DNA of 12,096 bases, taken from the NCBI GenBank assembly GCA_041481485.1, contig JBGPBY010000190.1, positions 1 through 12,096 of the forward strand, in the 5' to 3' direction. Below the pieces are notes generated by a model. That model saw nothing but the letters and a program-made list of their open reading frames with translations, searched no databases and was not told the DNA's origin. Positions within the stretch are counted from its first letter, which is position 1, and every line of letters starts with the position of its first letter. The position numbers and the translations under genes were made by a program. Positions 1-7,020 of this stretch are shown in pieces. Source of the DNA: JBGPBY01 sp041481485 (GTDB taxonomy: Bacteria > Acidobacteriota > Terriglobia > 20CM-2-55-15).

Positions 1-780
1 CACCAGCATGGCCAGGTTGGTCTTACCGCAAGCCGATGGAAATGCAGCAGTGATGTAGTGGGTCTTACCCTGTGGACTCTCCAGACCCAGAATCAACATA
101 TGTTCGGCGAGCCAGCCTTCTTTTCTGCCCAGCCAACTGGCCAGACGTAACGCCATGCACTTCTTTCCGAGCAGAGCATTTCCACCATACCCGGAGCCAA
201 TCGACCACACCGCATTCTCTTCCGGGAAGTGAACAATGAACCGGCGATCCGGGCTGAGATCTCCCAGCGAATGCAGGCAGCGCGTAAAGTCGTTCGGGTC
301 GGTAAGGTGATCGAGTGCCACCTGACCCACGCGCGTCATGATTCGCATATTCAGAACGACATACTTGCTGTCTGTGATCTCAACTCCCACTTTAGAAAAG
401 CGCGAGCCCGGAGGACCCATGAGGAATGGCACGACATACATGGTGCGTCCCTTCATGGACCCTTTAAAAAGGGGCGAGAGTTTCGCTCGGGCATCCTCTG
501 GAGACAGCCAATTGTTATTCGGGCCGGCGTCATCGCGATTGTTCGTGCTGATAAAGGTAAGATGCTCGGTGCGTGCGACATCGTGCGGAGCGCTGCGATG
601 CAGGTAACAGCCGGGAAGTTTTTGTTGGTTGAGTTCGATCAGTTCGCCGGTCGCCAGGCATTCTTTGATCAGTTGCTGCCCTTCCTGCTCGGAGCCATCA
701 CAGTAGACGACACGATCCGGCGTAGTTAGTGCGCTGACTTCCTTGACCCATTGTTCAATTGCCACAGATTTACCTGCCAT
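1..780 (-). CDS. pckG: Phosphoenolpyruvate carboxykinase (GTP), N-terminal part, cut by window edge
   Basis: Cytosolic enzyme that converts oxaloacetate and GTP to PEP, GDP and CO2, the entry step of gluconeogenesis. The visible 260 codons (the family is about 600) translate without a break from ATG at 780. A clear GAGGAG ribosome site sits a few bases upstream. Family landmarks are present: VART with the substrate Arg near residue 70, SGYGGN at about 196-201, LLGKKC with the metal-binding Lys at about 206-207, EHM with the metal-ligand His at 227, and the P-loop FPSACGKTN at 247-255, including the reactive Cys at 251. This motif set identifies the GTP-using family rather than the ATP-using PckA family. 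The C-terminal part, with the remaining metal ligand and nucleotide-binding loops, lies beyond position 1. It is transcribed divergently from the gene at 887. Confidence 0.97.
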   Translation of the reverse strand, partial: MAGKSVAIEQWVKEVSALTTPDRVVYCDGSEQEGQQLIKECLATGELIELNQQKLPGCYLHRSAPHDVARTEHLTFISTNNRDDAGPNNNWLSPEDARAKLSPLFKGSMKGRTMYVVPFLMGPPGSRFSKVGVEITDSKYVVLNMRIMTRVGQVALDHLTDPNDFTRCLHSLGDLSPDRRFIVHFPEENAVWSIGSGYGGNALLGKKCMALRLASWLGRKEGWLAEHMLILGLESPQGKTHYITAAFPSACGKTNLAMLV

Positions 781-852
781 TGGTTCTCCTCGGTCGTTCA
801 GCTTAACGGGAATGCGTGCTTGTTTCAAGCAGGCAGAAACGCCAGCAATGCG

Positions 853-880
853 TTGATCTTTAAGGCGTCCCCACTATAAT
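853..880 (+). promoter_or_regulatory. Sigma-70-type promoter giving a probable leaderless transcript
   Basis: TTGATC at 853-858 and a perfect TATAAT at 875-880 are separated by 16 bases. The -10 box ends only 6 bases before the ATG at 887, so the usual start site, about 7 bases after the box, falls on the A of that ATG. No Shine-Dalgarno sequence is visible before this ATG (the intervening bases are GACGGC). A leaderless mRNA is therefore the simplest reading. The elements are seen in the sequence; the start site is inferred. Confidence 0.65.
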
Positions 881-886
881 GACGGC

Positions 887-2014
887 ATGTTTTCCCGTAG
901 AGTTTTTTTCGCAGCTGTTCTGGGTTTTGCGATCACGGCGATCGCCGGTTCCTCGGCCGCAGTTCAGGCCTCGGATCCCATCCCCGTCGAGATTTCCGAC
1001 TCCGCGTACTGGAAGATGATCACAACCATGTCCGAACCAGACGGACAATTTCGTTATGAAAATTTTCTTTCCAATGAACTCCAGTACCAGTACGTGATCC
1101 CTTTGCTGCAATCCGTTACTCAGCCCGGCGGCGCTTACCTGGGCGTCGGCCCCGAACAGAACTTTACGTACATCGCGGCGTTGAAGCCGAGAATTGCGTT
1201 TATTACAGATATTCGACGGCAAAACATGGTCGAGCTGATGATGTATAAAGCAATTTTCGAACTTGCTCCGGATCGGGCCGACTTCCTATCGATGTTGTTT
1301 TCCAGAAAGCGGCCGGACGGAATCTCAGGCAAAACCGGTGTGGATCAACTGTTTCGTGCCTTTGTCCGTGCCGAGAGGGATCCGGAACTGCAACAGACAA
1401 ATCTGAAGGGGATTCAGGACCAGCTGGTGCAAAAGCATCAGTTCGAACTGACCCTTTCCGACCTTCAGAATATCGGGTACGTCCACAGTATCTTTTGTAA
1501 GGATGGTCCCAACATGGACTATTCCTCAGGCGCCCGGGGAACCGCGCCGGGTTCCGGAATGCCCAGTTACCTCGAACTTATGGCGGCTGACGATGCCCAT
1601 GGCTCCAACCGAAGCTTTCTGGCGACTGAAGAGAATTACAGGTTCGTCCGCGACATGCAGTTGAAGAACCTCATTGTTCCTCTTGTCGGCGACTTTGCCG
1701 GGCCAAAGACCATTCGAGCCATTGGCCAGTATTTAAAGGAGCACGACGCCTCAGTTTCGGCATTCTATGTGTCCAACGTCGAGCAGTATTTGTATTCCGA
1801 CGGAAAGCTGTTGGATTTCTTTAATAATGTGGCGACGTTGCCAATGACTTCATCCAGTAGCTTCATCCAGACTTTCGGACCAAATGGCGGCGGCATTTCA
1901 TTTTCAGGAGGGAATGGATTTCAGTCCATGACTTCATCCATGATGGATATTGTGAGGGTTTGCGCTACCGGGCGGGGGTGCGATTACTCGGTGGTCCGTC
2001 AGATGTCGAAATAA
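887..2014 (+). CDS. Exported protein of unknown function with Rossmann/methyltransferase-like motif (first of a tandem pair)
   Basis: A 375-residue protein with no function I can name. Residues 1-29 form a signal peptide (MFSRRVFF, a hydrophobic stretch, then AVQASD). The SRRVFF start resembles a twin-arginine signal. The mature part carries YLGVGPEQNFTYIAAL at about 84-99, followed by AFITDIRRQNM. A glycine-rich loop with an acidic residue at the end of the next strand is the layout of motifs I and II of class I SAM-dependent methyltransferases. Near the C-terminus, NLIVPLVGDFAG and VSAFYVSNVEQYL are strongly shared with the next gene. From memory, these blocks occur in a conserved hypothetical family named after Leptospira LIC_10091; I could not verify this. 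The N-terminal signal peptide and the promoter position support the ATG at 887. An extracytoplasmic site makes a real SAM-dependent activity doubtful, unless the protein is exported folded. Confidence 0.85.
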   Translation: MFSRRVFFAAVLGFAITAIAGSSAAVQASDPIPVEISDSAYWKMITTMSEPDGQFRYENFLSNELQYQYVIPLLQSVTQPGGAYLGVGPEQNFTYIAALKPRIAFITDIRRQNMVELMMYKAIFELAPDRADFLSMLFSRKRPDGISGKTGVDQLFRAFVRAERDPELQQTNLKGIQDQLVQKHQFELTLSDLQNIGYVHSIFCKDGPNMDYSSGARGTAPGSGMPSYLELMAADDAHGSNRSFLATEENYRFVRDMQLKNLIVPLVGDFAGPKTIRAIGQYLKEHDASVSAFYVSNVEQYLYSDGKLLDFFNNVATLPMTSSSSFIQTFGPNGGGISFSGGNGFQSMTSSMMDIVRVCATGRGCDYSVVRQMSK

Positions 2015-2016
2015 CC

Positions 2017-2020
2017 GGAG
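2017..2020 (+). promoter_or_regulatory. Ribosome binding site that sets the start of the second paralogue
   Basis: GGAG lies 8 bases before the ATG at 2029 and just after the TAA of the preceding gene (2012-2014). It favours 2029 over an in-frame ATG at 1960. The 1960 start would overlap the upstream gene and put 23 extra residues before an otherwise normal signal peptide. Confidence 0.7.
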
Positions 2021-2028
2021 AACTGGAT

Positions 2029-3198
2029 ATGCACACCATATGGAAACGAGGATTCCTGTCCCTTAAACCTGTCAGGATATGCACGATCGCAACGTTGCTG
2101 ATCATCGTTCCTTCATTTCGCGCCGCCGATACTCTTCCCGCTCAACTGACGGACGAACAGATGTGGGGAATGATTGCGAAGACAGGATTTTCGGACGACT
2201 GCGGAAACTTTCGGTCCGAGAATTATCTGTCCAACGAAATCTCATTTCAGAATGTCGTCGAACCGTTAAAGGCGGCAGTAAAGTCCGGAGAAGTTTACCT
2301 GGGCGTTGGGCCCGAACAGAATTTTACGTATATCGCCGCACTACATCCCAAGATGGCATTCATTGTCGACGTTCGATGCGGCAATATGCGTGAGCATCTT
2401 TTGTACAAAGCCCTGTTTGAAATGTCGGACAACCGGGTGGATTTCCTCTCTCGTCTCTTTTCATTGAAGCGTCCTGCCGGATTGAGCAATAACGCCGCCG
2501 CGAGTGAAATCTTCGCCGCGTTGGCTAAAATTCAGCCGGACCAGACGTATTTCGAAAAAAATGCTCAGGAAGTGGAAGACTTGCTCCTGAAGACCCACAA
2601 GTTCGGACTGAGCGCCGATGATCTGGACGGTATCGACACCATTTATCGTGTGTTCTATCTGTACGGTCCGGGCATCAATTATTCCGCGACGCCACTTGGC
2701 GGCGGCGGTGGCCGTGGGGGCATGCCGACATATCGGGATTTGATGATCGCGACCGATCAACAGGGCAAATCCCTTGCAGGCGTGAATCGCAGTTTTCTGG
2801 GTACTGAGGAATCGTACAAGATCATCCGTGACCTGGAACGAAAGAATCTGATCGTTCCTCTGGTCGATAATTTCGCCGGTCCCAAAGCGATTCGCAGCAT
2901 CGGCAAGTACCTCAGGGAGCACGATGCCACTGTCAGCGCTTTCTATCTGTCCAATGTCGAACAGTATCTGTTCATGGACGGCATTGAAGACAAGTTTTAC
3001 GAAAATGTGAAGACACTGCCATTAAATCCCTCGAGTGTCTTCATTCGTTCCGGCCGTCCGGGAACCTCGATTGGCGCATATAACAGCAGCGGCGGGCTCG
3101 TGTCGATGCTTTCCCCGATTCAGGAAGTCCTCAAAGCGTACGAGGCGGGTGATGTTCGGGTGTGGAACGATGTGGTCGATATGTCCAATGTTCCATAA
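2029..3198 (+). CDS. Exported protein of unknown function, paralogue of the gene at 887-2014
   Basis: A 389-residue protein, about half identical by eye to the upstream gene along its whole length. It shares YLGVGPEQNFTYIAAL exactly, then AFIVDVRCGNM, RSFLGTEES, NLIVPLVDNFAGPKAIR and VSAFYLSNVEQYLF. The N-terminus (MHTIWKRGFLSLKPVR, a hydrophobic run, PSFRAAD) looks like an ordinary Sec signal peptide without the twin arginine of its neighbour. A glycine-rich linker (GGGGGRGG) in the middle is longer than in the first copy. Both copies then continue with MPSY or MPTY plus a Leu-Met block. The gap after the first gene is 14 nt and the gap before truA is 9 nt, so all three are probably co-transcribed. 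The function is unknown. The Rossmann-like motif could bind a nucleotide-type ligand or be a structural relic. Confidence 0.85.
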   Translation: MHTIWKRGFLSLKPVRICTIATLLIIVPSFRAADTLPAQLTDEQMWGMIAKTGFSDDCGNFRSENYLSNEISFQNVVEPLKAAVKSGEVYLGVGPEQNFTYIAALHPKMAFIVDVRCGNMREHLLYKALFEMSDNRVDFLSRLFSLKRPAGLSNNAAASEIFAALAKIQPDQTYFEKNAQEVEDLLLKTHKFGLSADDLDGIDTIYRVFYLYGPGINYSATPLGGGGGRGGMPTYRDLMIATDQQGKSLAGVNRSFLGTEESYKIIRDLERKNLIVPLVDNFAGPKAIRSIGKYLREHDATVSAFYLSNVEQYLFMDGIEDKFYENVKTLPLNPSSVFIRSGRPGTSIGAYNSSGGLVSMLSPIQEVLKAYEAGDVRVWNDVVDMSNVP

Positions 3199-3207
3199 TT
3201 TCCCGTA

Positions 3208-3966
3208 GTGATCACATTTAAAGTCACGCTCGAATATGAAGGCTCGCGCTACAGCGGCTGGCAGGATCAAAAGAACGCCCGTACAGTCATGGGAGAGCTG
3301 TCCAAGGCGGCGCAGCAGGTGTTTCGCGGAAAATTTGAAATGCAGGGCGCCGGCCGAACCGATGCCGGCGTCCATGCTCTCGGTCAGGCCATGCATATCT
3401 ACGTGGAAGGCGAGGTCCGGGAAAAGCCCGAGGAACTGAGGAGACGGTTAAACGAACTTCTCCCTGCCGATATCGCGATTCTTCAGGTCGAACGCGCTCG
3501 CAGAACGTTTCACGCGCGGCACGACGCGGAATCTCGAACTTACGTCTATCAGATTTCAACGCGTAAACAAGCGTTCATCAAGAAGCACGTGTGGTGGGTC
3601 AAGGATCCTCTGGATGTCCAGGCCATGTCACGCTGTGCGTCTGCTATCGTGGGCCGGCACGATTTCGTCTGCTTCCATGCTCTCGATCCAGGGCGTCCAC
3701 AGGAATCGACCGTCGTGGTGGTGAATGCCGCGGAGATTGAATTCGAAGACGACATCATTCAGTTTCGAATCGAAGCGTCTCACTTCATCTGGCGCATGGT
3801 GAGGCGGTTGGTCGGCGCCCTGGTGAAGGTCGGCAAAGGCGAACTCCTGGAAAAGGATTTCGCGAAACTCCTGGCCGGACGATGCGATCCAGAGTTTGAT
3901 GTGGCCGCGTGGACAGCGCCCTCTTCCGGTCTGTTTCTGGAACACGTTCGGTATTCCGGCGAATAG
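3208..3966 (+). CDS. truA: tRNA pseudouridine(38-40) synthase TruA
   Basis: Cytosolic enzyme that isomerises uridines 38, 39 and 40 in the anticodon stem-loop of tRNAs. The 252 residues match the usual family length. The catalytic block GAGRTDAGVHALGQ is present, with the nucleophile Asp at residue 52. The N-terminal LEYEGSRYSGWQDQ is the TruA start motif. The C-terminal HFIWRMVRRLVGALVKVGKG corresponds to the conserved FLYNMVR-type helix of the second domain. Translation begins at GTG 3208; no in-frame ATG fits the N-terminal motif and no good Shine-Dalgarno sequence precedes it. The previous stop is only 9 nt away, so coupled translation is plausible. Its place behind two exported proteins looks like shared transcription rather than shared function. 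Confidence 0.96.
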   Translation: MITFKVTLEYEGSRYSGWQDQKNARTVMGELSKAAQQVFRGKFEMQGAGRTDAGVHALGQAMHIYVEGEVREKPEELRRRLNELLPADIAILQVERARRTFHARHDAESRTYVYQISTRKQAFIKKHVWWVKDPLDVQAMSRCASAIVGRHDFVCFHALDPGRPQESTVVVVNAAEIEFEDDIIQFRIEASHFIWRMVRRLVGALVKVGKGELLEKDFAKLLAGRCDPEFDVAAWTAPSSGLFLEHVRYSGE

Positions 3967-4002
3967 ACCGATTTGCTGAGAGCACGCAACCGAATGCGAT
4001 TC

Positions 4003-4090
4003 CGACTGTAGGGGCGGTCTATGACCGCCCACAATTCGGAGGGTTGCATTCCTCAAAATTGCGGGCGGTCATAGACCGCCCCTACAGTCG
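4003..4090. repeat. 88-nt hairpin of two inverted palindromic units (REP/BIME-like), possible bidirectional terminator
   Basis: The left arm 4003-4034 and right arm 4059-4090 are inverted copies, 32 bases with one mismatch. Pairing continues imperfectly towards a 6-base loop near 4044-4049. Each arm is itself a small palindrome: GGGCGGTC, three bases, GACCGCCC, at about 4012-4030 on the left with a mirror copy on the right. This nested structure is typical of paired REP-type elements spread by transposase-like enzymes in many bacteria. It sits between the convergent truA (stop at 3966) and copC-copD gene (stop at 4103). It could fold in transcripts from either side and end both, although no strong U-run follows. 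Confidence 0.85.
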
Positions 4091-4102
4091 CTCAATTTGA
4101 AT

Positions 4103-6271
4103 TCACTGATGATGGTGTTCTTCGGATTGGGGCGATTTCTGCAGGGAATATTCAAACTCGCGAGCCTCGGCAAAATGAAAGTCATTGGAAGGAGTTGAAC
4201 ATACGGCCATGGTTTCGGAGGACAAAGTGACTCCTCGTCTCATGGGCACCGATTGAGTCCAGCTTCCTCCATGATCTTCGCACAACCGCTGGAAGTTGCT
4301 TTTGATAAACAAGGCATCCCCCATCCAGATCACCGCGCAAACGGCGGCCGTTGCTGATGCTCCAGTGAGGATGGATTTGGATATCCGGAAACCTGGAGTG
4401 CTCCAGCTTTGGCTTGCTTCGACATCACACTGTCGTGACAGTTTTCCGGCAAACCGGTAAAGTGCCAGGGAAAACAACGTTGCCGCGGCGGCGGCAGATG
4501 CCAGGATTCCCTCGAATAAACCGGCAACTCTCACGTCCGGGTCGATTCGGCTGGCCTCAAATTCGGCAGGATAATTCAGGGGAAACGAGACTGCCGCATC
4601 GTATGCGCCATTTCGTCTTGCGGTGATATCGATCTTCCATTGGCCCGGAACAGATAGTGAGTTTCGTGGAAAAGTGAAGCCGCCAGTGAACCGCTCATCC
4701 GTATCCGCAACGATGGGCCCGATATTCTTTTCCATGTTTTCGAGCGTCACTACCATTTCCGTCACAGGTTCCGCAGTTCCCGTTTGACCTTTCGTTACCG
4801 TAATCAGGAATTGTTTTTGTTCCACCGGGTGAACAGTCATGGCAATGCGGGCGCCCTGGCTGTCTGCATGTTTTTCCAGCGCATATCGTTCTGAAGGATA
4901 TGGAGGCGTCGTAATGATGAGATAGCTTGTCACGAACAAAAGCGCCACGCCGACGCACATTTCAAACGGTATGGAATAGTGCAGCCACCTCACCGCTTCC
5001 CGGCGATAACCTTGCAGATGCTGACGGCAAGCCTGCACGGCATAGCGTTCGGCGAAAAGCTGGTTGTACATTCTTACCAGCAACAGGATGGTTGCAATTG
5101 TCGACAAGACGAGAAAACGCCGGCCCCATGGAGTGGTCAGGATATAGGCCGGGCTCTTGAGGTGCAGCCAGACGATGTATGCACCGGTAAGTGCAGTTAC
5201 AGCCAGCGCAGCACTGATGTATTTCGACATGGTCGTCAACGTCACTGCCATCCAGGAAGCGCGGCCGATTCTGTTGATGACGGGAACCAGTATCAAACTC
5301 AGCGCCATTAATCCGCCAACCCAGAATTCCTTGGCGAGCAGATGCGCGGCATTCATCAGAATTGAAAAATCCGGATGGAAGTGAGACGCAGCGGCGTGGC
5401 TGACCATCGCGCGGTCGAGGAGAATGATTGCGACGAGGCCGGCAAGAATGCCTTCATGCATCGAGTAAGTGCGCGAGGCAAAGATGCTTTTCCGCACAGC
5501 AAAGAAATAAATTCCGAATGCCAGGCCGAGAATCAACCGGTACACGGCGAAACGTCCGTCGACAGTCTGCAGGAACGTTTGAAAGGTTGTCGCGAATGAT
5601 GTCGCGCGGCTTACTTCGAGATCGAGGGTTTTGAGAATCAGAAAAACGATGACCCCCAGAACGATGAAAACGATACCTGCGGAAACAACGTACTGGCAGG
5701 CACGTTCAAATACTGCCGATTGCCTGACGGTAATTTTTCGATGCGGCAGCCGCCGCCAGAGCAGCGCCATTGCGATCAGGAATGCCACGAGCAAGGATTG
5801 CCCCAGGACTTCGATGCCGATCGCGCCCGCCTGGGAGTATGTCGAACTGTGTTCGACCTGAATTTGCTCCGCTGTGGAGTTTGTTGAAGCGGCGTCACTG
5901 CCGAATCCGAATGAAAATCCGCCTTTGGTGAAGTGCCCGTCGTCCTGGGACACCACCTGCCATGAAACGGTGTATACCCCTTTTCCTGCGTCTCGTACGC
6001 CAACAGTGAGAACACGCAAATCGTTCGCGTCGGGCCTGGAGTCTTTCAAGTCGGCCCTGCTGCCATCCGGAGCGTAGATCGTAATGCTGCTGGCCTTGGG
6101 CTCGATATGTTCGCTGAATTGAATCCGGACACGGGGAGGAAGCTTGTCGAGAGCCATCGCCGCCGCCGGTTCATACAGCATTGGAGTTGCATGCGCGAAT
6201 GCATTGGAAACATTCACGACAAGCAGCAATACCGAAATTACCAGCAGCGGGAAACCCGGCAGTCTTCTCAA
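4103..6271 (-). CDS. CopC-CopD fusion copper-handling membrane protein with extra C-terminal tail
   Basis: A 722-residue protein with an N-terminal CopC domain and a CopD membrane domain. A signal peptide ends AFA before HATP, giving His27 as the likely mature N-terminus. That His plus D111-G-H113 (in SQDDGHF) match the Cu(II) ligands of CopC. About eight membrane spans follow (roughly 147-454), including AAHLLAKEFWVGG, the typical CopD signature. A periplasmic beta-rich domain (about 455-580) resembles the YtkA/FixH-like end of YcnJ proteins. Two more spans lead to a tail with Cys664, Cys691 and a final EEHHHQ. I chose TTG 6271: it overlaps the upstream stop as TTGA and gives a compact signal peptide (MRRLPGF plus hydrophobic core). 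GTG 6319 is the alternative and would add 16 residues and a 52-nt overlap. Likely role: copper transfer from the periplasm across the inner membrane. Confidence 0.9.
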   Translation of the reverse strand: MRRLPGFPLLVISVLLLVVNVSNAFAHATPMLYEPAAAMALDKLPPRVRIQFSEHIEPKASSITIYAPDGSRADLKDSRPDANDLRVLTVGVRDAGKGVYTVSWQVVSQDDGHFTKGGFSFGFGSDAASTNSTAEQIQVEHSSTYSQAGAIGIEVLGQSLLVAFLIAMALLWRRLPHRKITVRQSAVFERACQYVVSAGIVFIVLGVIVFLILKTLDLEVSRATSFATTFQTFLQTVDGRFAVYRLILGLAFGIYFFAVRKSIFASRTYSMHEGILAGLVAIILLDRAMVSHAAASHFHPDFSILMNAAHLLAKEFWVGGLMALSLILVPVINRIGRASWMAVTLTTMSKYISAALAVTALTGAYIVWLHLKSPAYILTTPWGRRFLVLSTIATILLLVRMYNQLFAERYAVQACRQHLQGYRREAVRWLHYSIPFEMCVGVALLFVTSYLIITTPPYPSERYALEKHADSQGARIAMTVHPVEQKQFLITVTKGQTGTAEPVTEMVVTLENMEKNIGPIVADTDERFTGGFTFPRNSLSVPGQWKIDITARRNGAYDAAVSFPLNYPAEFEASRIDPDVRVAGLFEGILASAAAAATLFSLALYRFAGKLSRQCDVEASQSWSTPGFRISKSILTGASATAAVCAVIWMGDALFIKSNFQRLCEDHGGSWTQSVPMRRGVTLSSETMAVCSTPSNDFHFAEAREFEYSLQKSPQSEEHHHQ

Positions 6272-7005
6272 GATTTTCGTCTCGATGGGAAAGATTGGGC
6301 TTTTTTCCCATCCCTCCACGCAACCATTCCGAAGGCTAGGCCCAACAGGCCGGCCGCCAGTCCAGCGACACCCAAAATGCGGGCAGTTCCTGCCTGACTT
6401 TGAGCGCCTTCGAGCTGCGAGTTCAGAGTATTCACCCTGGACTGGAGCTCAAAGATGCTGGGCGCCGCTTCGGGAAATCCGACATCGGATTTTGCGACCG
6501 GACATCCGAATGAACCACGCTTGGACAAGCGCGTGACCTGATCGGAGATTTTCACTTCGGTCGTATCTTCGGGTACACGTGCGTGACCTGCTGAATGACA
6601 AGTGAACGTCAGGTCGACCGGAATATCCTCGACGGTTCCGAAGATTCGGTAGCTGAAGGTCGTTTGAACGGTTGGATAGAAGCTCGTCTTGTACGTGCCC
6701 GGCGTGCCAAATGACGACTGAAGATTAAAAACCTTCTTTTTGTCGCCGGCTGCAACTTCGACTTTCAAGGTTTGTTCCAGTCCGGTGACTGGCCCAGGTT
6801 TCGCGCCGCCTCCAGGTTGGAGTTCCACTTTGAAATCCAGTCCCGTCTTGTCATCGATGGCCACCGGCTCATTGAGCGAACCGACGGTCAATTGGTAGGT
6901 CTTTCCGCCGATCCGGTAGACCTGATTTTCATGCGCGGCAAGAGCCTGCACCCACAGAAGGGTGCAGGCCATCGCCAAAAAGAATCGTAGAACTCTGGCG
7001 TTCAT
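6268..7005 (-). CDS. Exported, C-terminally anchored protein next to CopC-CopD; probable copper-related, unknown family
   Basis: A 245-residue protein with a signal peptide (MNARVLRFFLAMACTLLW, then QALAA). The mature protein begins at or one residue before His25 (HENQVY). Residues 25-150 look like a beta-sandwich: GSLNEPVAIDDKTGLDFKV, then GLEQTLKVEV, then GTYKTSFYPT. From memory, similar exported proteins with a mature His-Glu start and a G-x-x-x-EP block occur near copC/copD in several phyla, but I know of no assigned function. Cys136-His137-x3-His141 and Cys168 could form a disulfide or metal site. Residues about 184-205 (IFELQSRVNTLNSQLEG) suggest a short coiled coil, and 209-230 is a membrane span with a basic tail on its far side. 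ATG 7005 has GAGGAAG just upstream. It lies 15 nt after the TonB receptor gene and its stop overlaps the CopC-CopD start, so it is part of one operon. Confidence 0.88.
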   Translation of the reverse strand: MNARVLRFFLAMACTLLWVQALAAHENQVYRIGGKTYQLTVGSLNEPVAIDDKTGLDFKVELQPGGGAKPGPVTGLEQTLKVEVAAGDKKKVFNLQSSFGTPGTYKTSFYPTVQTTFSYRIFGTVEDIPVDLTFTCHSAGHARVPEDTTEVKISDQVTRLSKRGSFGCPVAKSDVGFPEAAPSIFELQSRVNTLNSQLEGAQSQAGTARILGVAGLAAGLLGLAFGMVAWRDGKKAQSFPSRRKS

Positions 7006-7020
7006 GAGCTTCCTCGTCTA

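Noticed and set aside
229..729. 166-codon plus-strand frame across the 5' part of pckG
   Set aside because: The opposite strand encodes clear PEP carboxykinase with all motifs, so this is an antisense shadow.
1960..2028. Upstream ATG at 1960 as the start of the second exported paralogue
   Set aside because: It would overlap the preceding gene by 55 nt and add 23 non-signal-like residues. ATG 2029 has GGAG at 8-base spacing and begins a normal signal peptide.
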